DNA from: Acrocarpospora corrugata
Lineage (GTDB): Bacteria; Actinomycetota; Actinomycetes; Streptosporangiales; Streptosporangiaceae
Assembly: GCF_009687845.1 (NCBI RefSeq)
Contig: NZ_BLAD01000060.1
Coordinates: 53,577-117,576, forward strand
Length of the DNA: 64,000 bases
Direction of reading: 5' to 3'
The stretch's first letter is position 1; every line of letters begins with the position of its first letter. Made by a program: the position numbers and the translations under genes. The notes under the pieces were generated by a model, which saw only the letters and a program-made list of their open reading frames with translations, did not search any database and was not told where the DNA came from. Positions 26,807-34,463 of this stretch are shown here, one piece after another.

Positions 26807-27421
26807 TCAGGCCGGGCGCACGGCCGCGAGCTGTTCCGCGAACGGCACCACCCGGTCCTGCTGGTCGTGCACGGCGGCCGGTGCGGGGCGGCGCAGCAGT
26901 AGGTCGGCGAGTTCGCCGGCGGCGCGGGTGACCCGGCGGGAGAGGCCGGTGTCGCCGTTGGAGGCCCAGTCCTCGGAGGAGGCGTAGACGGCGGTCGGGG
27001 CCACCGTCGCGCGCAGGTAGGTGAAGAGCGGGCGGAGCGCGTGCTCCAGGGCCAGCGAGTGGCGGGCGGTCCCGCCGGTCGCGGCGATGAGGACGGGCTT
27101 GCCGGTCAGCGCGGTGTTGTCCAGCACGTCGAAGAAGGACTTGAACAGGCCGCTGTAGGAGGCGGTGAAGATCGGCGACACGGCGATCAGCGCGTCCGAC
27201 CTGGTGACCGCGTCCAGCGCGTCCGCGAGTGTGGGCGAGGGGAAGCCGGTGACCATGTTCTTGGCGACGTCGGTGGCCAGGTCGCGGAGCTCGATCACGC
27301 GAAGCTCGACCGGGTGCTCGACCGCGAGCCGGGTGGCCTCCGCGAGACGGTCGGCCAGCAGCCGCGTCGAGGAGGGCTGGCTCAGACCGGCGGTCACGAC
27401 GACGAGTCGGTAGGGGTGCAT
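26807..27421 (-). CDS. NAD(P)H-dependent FMN reductase (CE1759 type)
   Basis: A 204-residue flavodoxin-fold reductase that supplies reduced FMN to a partner monooxygenase. Visible are VVVTAGLSQPSSTRLLADRL (phosphate-binding loop for FMN), SPIFTASYSGLFKSFFDVLD (substrate and FMN contact region) and LIAATGGTARHSLALEHALRPLF. AGGAAGGA lies 5-6 nt before ATG 27421. It sits 28 bp downstream of a luciferase-like monooxygenase gene in the same direction. This pairing is the known CE1758/CE1759 arrangement, so the two very probably form a two-component flavin-dependent system. Confidence 0.9.
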   Translation of the reverse strand: MHPYRLVVVTAGLSQPSSTRLLADRLAEATRLAVEHPVELRVIELRDLATDVAKNMVTGFPSPTLADALDAVTRSDALIAVSPIFTASYSGLFKSFFDVLDNTALTGKPVLIAATGGTARHSLALEHALRPLFTYLRATVAPTAVYASSEDWASNGDTGLSRRVTRAAGELADLLLRRPAPAAVHDQQDRVVPFAEQLAAVRPA

Positions 27422-27449
27422 CGATGTCCTTCCTGATCGGTGAAGCCGG

Positions 27450-28631
27450 TCAGCCGGTGACAGAAGCGGTGACAGAAGCGGTGTCGGCGGCAGCGTCCGC
27501 GGCGGCAGCGTTTGCGGCGGCTGCGTTTGCGGAGGCTGCGTTTGCGGACGCGGCGTCTGCGGCGGCGCGGGCGACGAGGAACTCGTGCGTCGGGCCGTCG
27601 GGGACGTCCGCCGGGCGGTTCGCGGCGAACTCGCGGCGCAGCACCGGGATGACCTCCTCGCCGAGGAGGTCCAGCTGCTCCAGGACCGTCTTCAGGGGCA
27701 GGCCCGCGTGGTCCATCAGGAACAGCTGCCGCTGGTAGTCGCCGAAGTGCTCGCGGAAAATCAGCGTCTTGTCGATGACCTCCTGCGGGCTGCCCACGGT
27801 GAGCGGCGTCTGCTCGGTGAACTCCTCCAGCGAGGGGCCGTTGCCGTACACGGGGGCCTGGTCGAAGTACGGGCGGAACTCGCGGACCGCGTCCTGGGAG
27901 TTCTTCCGCATGAACACCTGCCCGCCCAGCCCCACGTACGCCTGCTCGGCCGTGCCGTGCCCGTAGTGGGCGTACCGCTCCCGGTACAGGCTGATCAGGC
28001 GGATGAAGTGCTCCTTCGGCCAGAAGATGTTGTTGGCGAAGAAGCCGTCGCCGTAGTAGGCGGCCTGCTCGGCGATCTCGGGGGTGCGGATCGAGCCGTG
28101 CCACACGAACGGGGGCACGCCGTCCAGCGGGCGCGGGGTCGCGGTGAAACCTTGCAGGGGCGTACGGAACCGGCCTTCCCAGTCGACCACGTCGGTGCGC
28201 CACAGCTCGTGCAGGAGGGCGTAGTTCTCGACGGCCAGCGAGAGGCCGTTGCGGATGTCCTGGCCGAACCACGGGTACACGGGGCCGGTGTTGCCCCGGC
28301 CGAGCATCAGGTCGACCCGGCCGTCGGCCAGGTGCTGCAGCATCGCGTAGTCTTCGGCGATCTTGACCGGGTCGTTCGTGGTGATCAGGGTGGTCGCGGT
28401 GGACAGGATCAGCCGCTCGGTCCTGGCGGCGATGTAGCCGAGCATGGTCGTCGGCGAGGACGGCACGAACGGCGGGTTGTGGTGCTCGCCGGTGGCGAAC
28501 ACGTCCAGCCCGACCTCCTCGGCCTTCAGCGCGAGCGTCACCATCGCCTTGATGCGTTCGTGCTCGCTCGGCGCCCGGCCGTTCGTCGGGTCCGGCGTCA
28601 CGTCGCCGACGGTGAAAATCCCGAACTGCAT
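27450..28631 (-). CDS. Luciferase-like (LLM class) flavin-dependent monooxygenase, CE1758 family
   Basis: A 393-residue TIM-barrel monooxygenase using reduced flavin from the adjacent reductase. Characteristic parts are MQFGIFTVGDVT, VFATGEHHNPPF, ILSTATTLITTNDPVKIAEDYAM, DLMLGRGNTGPVYPWFG, WHGSIRTPEIAEQAAYYGDGFF and VGSPQEVIDKTLIF. The C-terminal 38 or so residues are an Ala-rich tail of repeated short units (AANAASANA and similar) coded by the repeat at 27461-27570; the family core ends before it. ATG 28631 is chosen because GGAGGG lies just upstream; the frame is open to 28649. The substrate is unknown. Confidence 0.9.
   Translation of the reverse strand: MQFGIFTVGDVTPDPTNGRAPSEHERIKAMVTLALKAEEVGLDVFATGEHHNPPFVPSSPTTMLGYIAARTERLILSTATTLITTNDPVKIAEDYAMLQHLADGRVDLMLGRGNTGPVYPWFGQDIRNGLSLAVENYALLHELWRTDVVDWEGRFRTPLQGFTATPRPLDGVPPFVWHGSIRTPEIAEQAAYYGDGFFANNIFWPKEHFIRLISLYRERYAHYGHGTAEQAYVGLGGQVFMRKNSQDAVREFRPYFDQAPVYGNGPSLEEFTEQTPLTVGSPQEVIDKTLIFREHFGDYQRQLFLMDHAGLPLKTVLEQLDLLGEEVIPVLRREFAANRPADVPDGPTHEFLVARAAADAASANAASANAAAANAAAADAAADTASVTASVTG
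27461..27570. repeat. Degenerate tandem GCGTTTGCGG repeats coding an Ala-rich tail
   Basis: Short units such as GCGTTTGCGG and GACAGAAGCGGT recur across the 3' end of the monooxygenase gene and encode its low-complexity Ala/Asn/Ser tail. Likely a slippage-prone minisatellite. Confidence 0.6.
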
Positions 28632-28722
28632 TCTGCCCTCCAACCTCATGACCTTGTCTGTTCAGTCCGGCACAGCGCCGGGACACACCAACTTATTCCG
28701 CGCCGCAACAATCACCACTGGG

Positions 28723-28728
28723 TAGTAT
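28723..28728 (+). promoter_or_regulatory. -10 element of a probable leaderless promoter
   Basis: TAGTAT ends 8 nt before the ATG of the Nudix gene and no ribosome site is present, as in actinobacterial leaderless transcripts. No convincing -35 is seen. Confidence 0.4.
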
Positions 28729-28736
28729 CGGGCCTC

Positions 28737-29279
28737 ATGACCGATGCGATGATCAGGACGATCTCCTCCAGGGTGGTGTACAAGAACGCCTGGATGACCG
28801 TGCGGGAGGACGAGATCGAACGACCGGACGGATCGCCCGGTCTGTACGGTTATGTCGACAAGCCGGATTTCGTGCTGGTCATCCCGATGGAACGGGACGG
28901 ATTCCACCTCGTCCAAGAATATCGGTACCCGATCGGCCGCCGATCGTGGAGTTTCCCGCAGGGCGCCGCGCCCGCGCGGGACCACGCCGACGAGGCCAGG
29001 ATCGAATTGGCCGAGGAGACCGGCCTGACCGCGGCGAGCCTGGACCGGCTCGGCCGGCTGGACAACGCGCACGGGACCATCACCCAGGGCTTCCACGTCT
29101 ATCTGGCCACCGGACTGACCCCGGGTCCCACCCGGCGGGAGGCGTCCGAGCAGGACATGACCCAGTCCTGGGTGCCGAGGGCGGAGCTGGAACGCATGAT
29201 CAGCGACGGTAGTTTCGGGGATTCCTGCTCGATCGCCGCATACGCGTTGCTGCTTCTCCGTGAGCGAACCGGCAAGTAG
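28737..29279 (+). CDS. Nudix hydrolase-family protein with altered Nudix box
   Basis: A 180-residue Nudix-fold protein of the ADP-sugar or nucleoside diphosphate-X type. The fold is clear (VLVIPMERDGFHLVQEYRYPIGRRSWSFPQG), but the Nudix box is unusual: the stretch from GAAPARDHADE to ELAEETGL is one residue short, and the Arg of the canonical RE pair is Ile (RIELAEETGL). The metal-binding EE pair is kept. It may be active with changed substrate preference, or weak. ATG 28737 is the first start after the -10 element; the longer open frame to the left is only a shadow of the monooxygenase gene. A HAD phosphatase gene follows 39 bp downstream in the same direction. Confidence 0.85.
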   Translation: MTDAMIRTISSRVVYKNAWMTVREDEIERPDGSPGLYGYVDKPDFVLVIPMERDGFHLVQEYRYPIGRRSWSFPQGAAPARDHADEARIELAEETGLTAASLDRLGRLDNAHGTITQGFHVYLATGLTPGPTRREASEQDMTQSWVPRAELERMISDGSFGDSCSIAAYALLLLRERTGK

Positions 29280-29318
29280 TGCTTAATTAGAGGTATCCAC
29301 AGATATTTGGGGGCGGAT

Positions 29319-30011
29319 GTGCGGCGGGACGGACAGGTGCTCATCTTCGATGCGGATGACACCCTGTGGGAGAACAACATCCTGTTCGAGCGGGTCATCG
29401 ATGACTTCTTCGACTGGATGGCCCATCCCACCCTGGCCAAGTCCGAGATCAGGGCGATCCTCGACGACATCGAGCGGGCCAACGCGGTCGCGCACGGCTA
29501 CGGCAGCAAGGTCTTCCTGCGCAGCCTCGCCGAGTGCCTGGAGCGATTGAACGAACGCCCGGCCACCCTGGACGAGCAGCGCCGGATCGAGCAGCTGGCG
29601 ATCCGCCTGATCAGGGGTGAGATCGAGCTGATCCCCGGCGTCGCGGACACGCTCGCCGAGCTGGGCGCCCGGCACCGGATGCTCCTGCTCACCAAGGGCG
29701 ACCCGGCGGAACAGCAACGCAAACTAGACGCCTCACAACTTGCCCGACATTTCGGAAATATCCATATTGTTCCGGAAAAGGGAGTGGAGGTGTACGAGTG
29801 GCTCGCCCGGGAACACTCCCTGGCACTTTCGTCCACCTGGATGATCGGCAACTCCCCGAAATCCGACATCGGCCCGGCCAGGCAGGCCGGGATGAACGCG
29901 GTCTTCATCCCGCACGAGCACACCTGGGTCCTGGAACACGCCGAACTGGACCCGCACGACCAGGGCGTGCTCCGGCTGACCCGATTCCCCGAACTTCTCG
30001 ACCACTTCTAA
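29319..30011 (+). CDS. HAD-superfamily hydrolase
   Basis: A 230-residue haloacid-dehalogenase-type phosphatase. Motif I is LIFDADDTLWENN (nucleophile Asp and general acid Asp), motif II LLTKGDP, motif III the Lys in VPEKG, and motif IV MIGNSPKSDIGPARQAG. A helical C1 cap lies between I and II (DDFFDWMAHPTL...). This is the YfnB/HAD-1 layout. Substrates of such enzymes are usually small phosphorylated metabolites; none can be named here. GTG 29319 is preferred because GGGGGCGG lies just upstream. It probably shares a transcript with the Nudix gene. Confidence 0.88.
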   Translation: MRRDGQVLIFDADDTLWENNILFERVIDDFFDWMAHPTLAKSEIRAILDDIERANAVAHGYGSKVFLRSLAECLERLNERPATLDEQRRIEQLAIRLIRGEIELIPGVADTLAELGARHRMLLLTKGDPAEQQRKLDASQLARHFGNIHIVPEKGVEVYEWLAREHSLALSSTWMIGNSPKSDIGPARQAGMNAVFIPHEHTWVLEHAELDPHDQGVLRLTRFPELLDHF

Positions 30012-30047
30012 AAATCCCATAGTTCGGCCTCGGCGAGGGGGTCCCGA

Positions 30048-31067
30048 ATGTCAGGAAATCCCAGGTACGTGGATGTGGCACTGGCCGGGGAACGTGCCAG
30101 GGCGTTCGACGGCGAGCGCCGCCGCAGGATCGAGGAGCGCCGCCGCCGGGAGGAGGACCGCCGCCGGGCCCGGGCCGCCGAGCACGCGTCCCGCCTGGCG
30201 GCGGAGCGGGAACGGCTGTCCGATCGGCTGATCGTCCTGGCCCGCAGGACCGACGCGCTGGCCGGCCTCCGGGTGACCGGCACGGCCGAGGACGAGCGGC
30301 AGGGGGTGCTGCGCACGCTGGCCGTGCTCGGCACCCGCCTGGCCCGGGTCGCCAACCAGGCCGACGCGGATGGCGTGCACCTGGACCTGGTCGCCGCCGC
30401 CCGCCGCCTGGAGGCGGTCCGGGCCGGCCTGGCCGCCGTGCTGGCCGAGGACGAGCGGGTGGCCGCGCTCGACCTGGTGCACACCCGCCTGGACGAATGG
30501 GACGACCGGGTCGCCCTGGATCCCGACGGCGCGCAGGCGGTGGCCGACCAGCTGGCCGCCGTCCGCGCCGGCGTGGCCGACACCCGCACCTTCAGGTTCG
30601 GCTACGCCCGCCTCAACGACCTGGTCGGCGAGCACCTCACCCAGGTGGCCCGGCGGACCGCCCTGCTCGCCGAGGCCAGGGACAGCGCCCAGGAGGCCGC
30701 CGACTCCCTGGCGGCCATCCTCACCGAGGCCGACGCACTGGCCGTCGAACTCCCCGGCCGCGCCGACGCACAGGAGATCCGCGACCTGCTCGCCGCCCAC
30801 CTGGCCGCCGGCCGCTTCCGGGAGGCCGCCCACGGCGCGGTACGGCTGGCCGGCTCGGCCCCCTCCCTGGAGAAGGCCCTGGAGGAGCACCTGGACCACC
30901 GCGAACTCACCCGCCACATCACCGAGGCCGCCGCCGGGGCCGGGCTGCCGGTCGTCGAGGTGGTGCCCGAGGCCCGCGCGGCCCGCCTCGCCTACCTCGG
31001 CGACCTCACCGCCGAGATGCTCTCCGCTCTCCGCGCCCAGGACGTGGAACCCGGCTCACCGCAGTAG
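30048..31067 (+). CDS. Coiled-coil protein of unknown function
   Basis: 339 residues, nearly all helical. Residues 12-65 are extremely rich in Arg, Glu and Ala (ERRRRIEERRRREEDRRRAR), a long charged coiled coil. The middle has regular Leu/Ala heptads (LGTRLARVANQADADGVHLDLV and following), and the end has a possible small alpha/beta part (GLPVVEVVPEARAARLAYLGDL). No catalytic motif and no membrane segment. It starts 36 bp after the HAD gene but converges on the RES toxin gene with a 12-bp overlap. It could belong either to the Nudix/HAD run or to the neighbouring signalling island. A similar long helical architecture occurs in the protein at 36268. I do not recognise the family. Confidence 0.7.
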   Translation: MSGNPRYVDVALAGERARAFDGERRRRIEERRRREEDRRRARAAEHASRLAAERERLSDRLIVLARRTDALAGLRVTGTAEDERQGVLRTLAVLGTRLARVANQADADGVHLDLVAAARRLEAVRAGLAAVLAEDERVAALDLVHTRLDEWDDRVALDPDGAQAVADQLAAVRAGVADTRTFRFGYARLNDLVGEHLTQVARRTALLAEARDSAQEAADSLAAILTEADALAVELPGRADAQEIRDLLAAHLAAGRFREAAHGAVRLAGSAPSLEKALEEHLDHRELTRHITEAAAGAGLPVVEVVPEARAARLAYLGDLTAEMLSALRAQDVEPGSPQ

Positions 31068-31703
31068 CACCCTGGCCCGGTACGGCCGCAGCATCACGTC
31101 CAGCCAGGCGAATCCCTCTTCGGTGTCCAGCTCGACGTGGAGTGGCGTGGCCGCGAGCGGCGGCGCCGGGCAGCGGTCCTTGAACAGGATGACGCTGCGC
31201 TTGGGCAGATCCCGGCGGGAGATCCAGTCCAGCCCGGCCGCGCCGGGTTCGAGGCCTCGCATCCAGTGCGCCCACCGCCGGGTCAGCGGGTACTCCGGCG
31301 GCTCCGCCTGGATCAGCCACTCGTCCTGGGCCACCGCCGCCAGCGCGGGCGTGCTGGACAGCGAGATCAGCGGCAGCTCGCGGGTGGTCTCGACCAGGGA
31401 CAGCCGCCGCCCCTCCAGCTGGGCGAGGGTGAGCTCGCGGGGGCCCTCGTCGTCGAACCGTACCGACCGGAGCAGGCATTCGGCCAGCGCGGTGCTCTGC
31501 TCGTAGGCGAGGTAGCAGTGGTCGTACAGGTCGGGGTCGGCGCCGTCGAAGCGGCCGCCGTACCTGCCGGGGTGGCGGCGCGCCGGGGTGAACGTGTCGC
31601 TCGGGTGTTTGCGCAGGTGAACCCGCCAGAGCTGGGTTCCCCTGGGCAGCAGTAGCCGGTGCGCGGCGATGGCGCGGAGGTTCGGGGGGTCCTGCGCGGG
31701 CAC
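31056..31703 (-). CDS. RES-domain toxin (NAD-degrading family)
   Basis: A 215-residue RES-domain protein. Characterised relatives (MbcT, ParT, Res) destroy or use NAD and are neutralised by a ParS/MbcA-type antitoxin. The family pattern is visible: RVHLRKHPSDTFTPARRHPGRYGGRFD (conserved Arg and the RGGRF-like turn), CYLAYEQSTALAECLLRSV (conserved Glu) and later LPLISLSS (Ser region). It starts at GTG 31703, only one base after the stop of the preceding gene, which I read as its antitoxin. It is the last gene of the long leftward operon that begins at the kinase gene. A RES toxin at the end of a kinase/ATPase signalling operon is unusual: it could be the effector. Confidence 0.85.
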   Translation of the reverse strand: MPAQDPPNLRAIAAHRLLLPRGTQLWRVHLRKHPSDTFTPARRHPGRYGGRFDGADPDLYDHCYLAYEQSTALAECLLRSVRFDDEGPRELTLAQLEGRRLSLVETTRELPLISLSSTPALAAVAQDEWLIQAEPPEYPLTRRWAHWMRGLEPGAAGLDWISRRDLPKRSVILFKDRCPAPPLAATPLHVELDTEEGFAWLDVMLRPYRARVLLR

Positions 31704-31704
31704 C

Positions 31705-32373
31705 TCAGTACTCCTCTCGAAGGGCCTGCGCGGCCTCGATGACGTCGTCGGGATGGTCGGCGACGAGCCGCGCCGGCGCGTCGCCGAGCAGCGCGTTGCC
31801 GCGGAGCCACCAGTGGGCGGCCCCCCAGGGGTCGCGCCCGGCGGCCAGCAGCAGGTTGACGGTCCGCACGGCGGGCAGTTCCGCGCCGTCGGGGCCGAAC
31901 TGGAACGCGGGGACGGTGACGCCGCCGGGGCCCGGCAGCCGGAGCAGGTGGGCGGCGTCCGGGTCGGCGCCCCGGGCGCGCAGCTCCTCCAGGGAGACCG
32001 AGGGGGCGGCCCGCAGCCGCTCCCTGACCTCCTTGATGTCGTCGTCCACGTCGGTGTCCCCGGCGATCTCGGCCAGGTCGGGCAGCATCGCCCGGAGCAC
32101 GGTGAGGGTGGCGGAGATCTCGGTGTCGGCGGGCGCGCCCCTGGTGCCGCCGGCGGTCTCGGCGGAGATGGCGCGGCGGATCTCGTGGCCGCGCGGCAGC
32201 GAGAACTGGATCAGGTCCAGCAGGTCGTACCAGTCGGCCTCGGCGTCCTGGTCGGCTTCGACGGCGATCCGGTCGAGCAGCGCGGCCACCCGCGCCCACG
32301 TCTCGGCGTCCAGCGCGTCGTGGATCTCGCGGAGGTGCTGCATCAGGTAGCGGGCCAGTTTGCGGGAGGGCAT
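31705..32373 (-). CDS. Putative ParS/MbcA-like antitoxin with N-terminal extension
   Basis: 222 residues of unknown family at first sight. The C-terminal part, WGAAHWWLRGNALLGDAPARLVADHPDDVIEAAQAL, resembles the toxin-binding end of Xre/MbcA/ParS antitoxins, where a W/L-rich helix is followed by an N-(P)-LLG/D-P turn and a final helix. Together with its position directly before a RES gene this suggests an antitoxin. The N-terminal 150 residues are helical and acidic, with no recognisable HTH, so it may not repress its own promoter. Its ATG overlaps the stop of the PP2C gene (TGATG), so translation is coupled. The assignment is inference from context and a short local similarity. Confidence 0.55.
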   Translation of the reverse strand: MPSRKLARYLMQHLREIHDALDAETWARVAALLDRIAVEADQDAEADWYDLLDLIQFSLPRGHEIRRAISAETAGGTRGAPADTEISATLTVLRAMLPDLAEIAGDTDVDDDIKEVRERLRAAPSVSLEELRARGADPDAAHLLRLPGPGGVTVPAFQFGPDGAELPAVRTVNLLLAAGRDPWGAAHWWLRGNALLGDAPARLVADHPDDVIEAAQALREEY

Positions 32374-33122
32374 CAGCGCTCCCCGCCGCGCCGGGCCAGC
32401 ACGATGGTGATGTTGTCGCGGCCGGAGGCGTTCATGGCGAGCGCCCAGAGGCGTTTGACCGCCTGGCTGTCGTCGTCGGCCGTGTTCAGCGCCTCCTCCA
32501 TGTCGGCCACCGGGACCAGGTCGGTGAGGCCGTCGGTGCAGAGCAGCCAGCAGCCGGTCCGCTCGTCCGCGCCGGTGTGCACGTCGATGTCGCGGCCTGA
32601 GCCGCCGATCACCTGGGTGACGATGTGGGTGGGGGGCGGGGGAGCGCCGGGTTCGCCGCCGCGCGGGGAGTCGTCCACCGAGAGCTGGCCGAGGAAGCGG
32701 TCCTCCAGGCGGTAGACGCGGGAGTCGCCGACGTTGAACCAGGTCGTGGCGTCGGGGGTGAACAGCAGCCCGGCCAGGGTGGTGGCCATGCCGGTGAGGA
32801 ACGGGTGCTGCGCGGCCAGGGCGGTGAGCTGGGCGTCGATGTCCTTGATCAGGCCGGCCAGCTCGCCGGGGCCGTCGGCGGCGGCGCCCTGGCGGGCCAG
32901 CACGCCGACAGTGTGCGCGGCGGCCACCTCGCCGCCCGCGTGCCCGCCCAGGCCGTCCGCGACCGCCACCAGGACGGTGCGGGACAGTGGCAGCGAGCAG
33001 GTGATCGGTTCGGCCATCGAGATCTCCGAGATGACCAGCCCGGCGGCGGTCACCGCGTCCTCGTTGTGGTCGCGCACCGCGCCGACGTGGGTCAGGGCGG
33101 TTATCACGAGCCGGTCATCCAT
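32373..33122 (-). CDS. PP2C-family Ser/Thr protein phosphatase
   Basis: A 249-residue PPM/PP2C phosphatase, expected to reverse Ser/Thr phosphorylation by the kinase encoded upstream in the same operon. Metal ligands and family motifs are present: GAVRDHNEDAV (RxxNED), VADGLGGHAGGEVAA (DG), MATTLAGLL, NVGDSRVYRL, LCTDGLTDLV and SGRDNITIVL (DN). A Pro/Gly-rich insertion (GGEPGAPPPPTH) sits in the flap region. It overlaps the FHA gene by 8 bp and the antitoxin gene by 1 bp. Soluble, no membrane segment. Confidence 0.93.
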   Translation of the reverse strand: MDDRLVITALTHVGAVRDHNEDAVTAAGLVISEISMAEPITCSLPLSRTVLVAVADGLGGHAGGEVAAAHTVGVLARQGAAADGPGELAGLIKDIDAQLTALAAQHPFLTGMATTLAGLLFTPDATTWFNVGDSRVYRLEDRFLGQLSVDDSPRGGEPGAPPPPTHIVTQVIGGSGRDIDVHTGADERTGCWLLCTDGLTDLVPVADMEEALNTADDDSQAVKRLWALAMNASGRDNITIVLARRGGER

Positions 33123-33786
33123 CGGCGTTCTCCCGTAGCCGTACCCGCGCCTCCACGTCGGCGGCCAGGCGGAGCAGATCCCCGTCGTGGAGGGAGGTCC
33201 TGGCGCCCGGCCTGATGGGGACGCCGTTGACGAACGTGCCGTTGGTGGAGTTCTCGTCCCGGATCCAGGCGGAGCCGCCGGGGTCGACGCCGAGGGTGGC
33301 GTGCCGCCGGGAGATGTTCTCGAAGCGCTGGAACACCTGGGCGCTGCCGCCGGCGGCCGGGTCGCGGCCGAGCGTCTCGGTCCCGCCGGGCGGGACGGTC
33401 ACCCGGCCGCCGGGGAAGTCCAGCAGCAGCGTGCGCGGCCGGTCCCGCCGGGTGCCCGCGACCGGTTCCCGCCGGTCCGGGGTACGGCCGAGCGGTTCCA
33501 GGCATTCGACGCAGACCAGGTTGCCGGGGTCGGGGATGTCGGCGCCGCAGGCCGGGCAGCCGTCCCGGCGTGCGGGGAGCGGGCCGATCCTGGTCTTGCC
33601 GGGCTCACCAGCCTGGCCGCCTTGACCGAGTTGGCCGGCGTGACCGAGTTGGCCGGCCTGGCTATCCTGGCCGGGCTGGCCGCTCTGGCCGGTTTCGCCC
33701 GTCAGGAGCGGGCCGCCGCAGGTCGGGCAGAGTGGGGCGGTCTCCGGTGCGGGGTTGCCGCAGTAGGGGCAGGTCAGGTCCGCCAC
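33115..33786 (-). CDS. Double zinc-ribbon protein with C-terminal FHA domain
   Basis: 223 residues. Two zinc ribbons (CPYCG...CPTCGG at about 5-23 and CPACG...CVECLEP at about 63-83) flank a Gly/Gln-rich linker built from GQ-containing units (GQSGQPGQDSQAGQLG). An FHA domain follows (about 110-220), with the phosphothreonine-binding core ETLGRDP, NISRRHATLG and DENSTNGTFVNG. FHA domains dock on phosphothreonine, so this is a likely reader of the operon's kinase. GTG 33786 with GGAGG upstream is chosen; the open frame extends much further left on this strand but is a shadow of the radical SAM gene. Overlaps the radical SAM gene by 13 bp and the PP2C gene by 8 bp. Confidence 0.9.
   Translation of the reverse strand: MADLTCPYCGNPAPETAPLCPTCGGPLLTGETGQSGQPGQDSQAGQLGHAGQLGQGGQAGEPGKTRIGPLPARRDGCPACGADIPDPGNLVCVECLEPLGRTPDRREPVAGTRRDRPRTLLLDFPGGRVTVPPGGTETLGRDPAAGGSAQVFQRFENISRRHATLGVDPGGSAWIRDENSTNGTFVNGVPIRPGARTSLHDGDLLRLAADVEARVRLRENADG
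33600..33690. repeat. Minisatellite coding the Gly/Gln linker of the FHA protein
   Basis: Units of the kind TTGGCCGGCCTGG recur with small changes and code for repeated GQ-type residues between the two zinc ribbons. Length variation between strains would be expected. Confidence 0.6.
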
Positions 33787-34463
33787 GACGCCTCCTCGAT
33801 GGGTACGCCGGCGCGGCGCAGGGCCTCGGCCGTGCGGTCGAGGTCGTCCCGGCGGGGCACGCCGATCAGGTAGACGCGTTCCCCTTCCACGCCCATCTGA
33901 AGCCGGGGGCCGTCGGGCGGGTCGCCGCCGTACCGGTCCCGGCCGAGCGGGGTGATCACGGTGAGGACCTGGTTGTCGGAGCCGCGCAGCCAGCCGCCGT
34001 CGGGCCGATTCCGCGCGTACGGCCCGGTCACCACCGCGTCGCAGGCGTCCACCAGCGCGGACAGCGCGGGCCTGGCGCGCAGCCGGGACAGCGTGTACCC
34101 CGAGTAGGCGAGCACGTCCACCGGCCGCTCGCCCGCCCAGGCCCGGATTCCGGCGATCAGCTCGCCGACCGCGTCCGGCTGCTGGAACGGCTCGCCGCCG
34201 GAGATGGTGACGCCGTCCACCGGCCCGTCCAGCGAGGCCAGCCAGCCCAGCACCGTCTCCACCCGCACCTCCGCTCCCGGTTCTGACGACCAGGTGTCGG
34301 TGGCGGCACAGCCGGGGCAGGCGATCGTGCAGCCCTGCACCCAGACCCCCGCCCGCACCCCCGGCCCGAGCGTGGTCACCGGGTAATGGCACCGGTTCAG
34401 CCGCAACTTCGGCCGCGAGTCCGGCCCCAGCTCCGGCCCTAAGTCCGGCCCCGGCCCGGTCAC
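33774..34463 (-). CDS. NrdG-like radical SAM protein
   Basis: A 229-residue small radical SAM enzyme. The [4Fe-4S] motif is CTIACPGC (Cx3Cx2C) after GVRAGVWVQG, then TISGGEPF (the GGE SAM-binding motif), VLAYSGYTLSRL and CDAVVTGPYARNRPDGGWLRGSDNQ. This is the layout of anaerobic ribonucleotide reductase activases (NrdG) and related activators of glycyl-radical enzymes, but no NrdD-like partner is present. GTG 34463 overlaps the stop of the AAA+ gene (GTGA), which fixes the start. What it modifies is unknown; its place inside a kinase/phosphatase/FHA operon suggests it activates or modifies an operon product. Confidence 0.9.
   Translation of the reverse strand: MTGPGPDLGPELGPDSRPKLRLNRCHYPVTTLGPGVRAGVWVQGCTIACPGCAATDTWSSEPGAEVRVETVLGWLASLDGPVDGVTISGGEPFQQPDAVGELIAGIRAWAGERPVDVLAYSGYTLSRLRARPALSALVDACDAVVTGPYARNRPDGGWLRGSDNQVLTVITPLGRDRYGGDPPDGPRLQMGVEGERVYLIGVPRRDDLDRTAEALRRAGVPIEEASWRT

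Noticed and set aside
27450..28631. F420-dependent luciferase-like enzyme
   Set aside because: The adjacent FMN reductase and the CE1758-type sequence favour an FMN-dependent two-component system.
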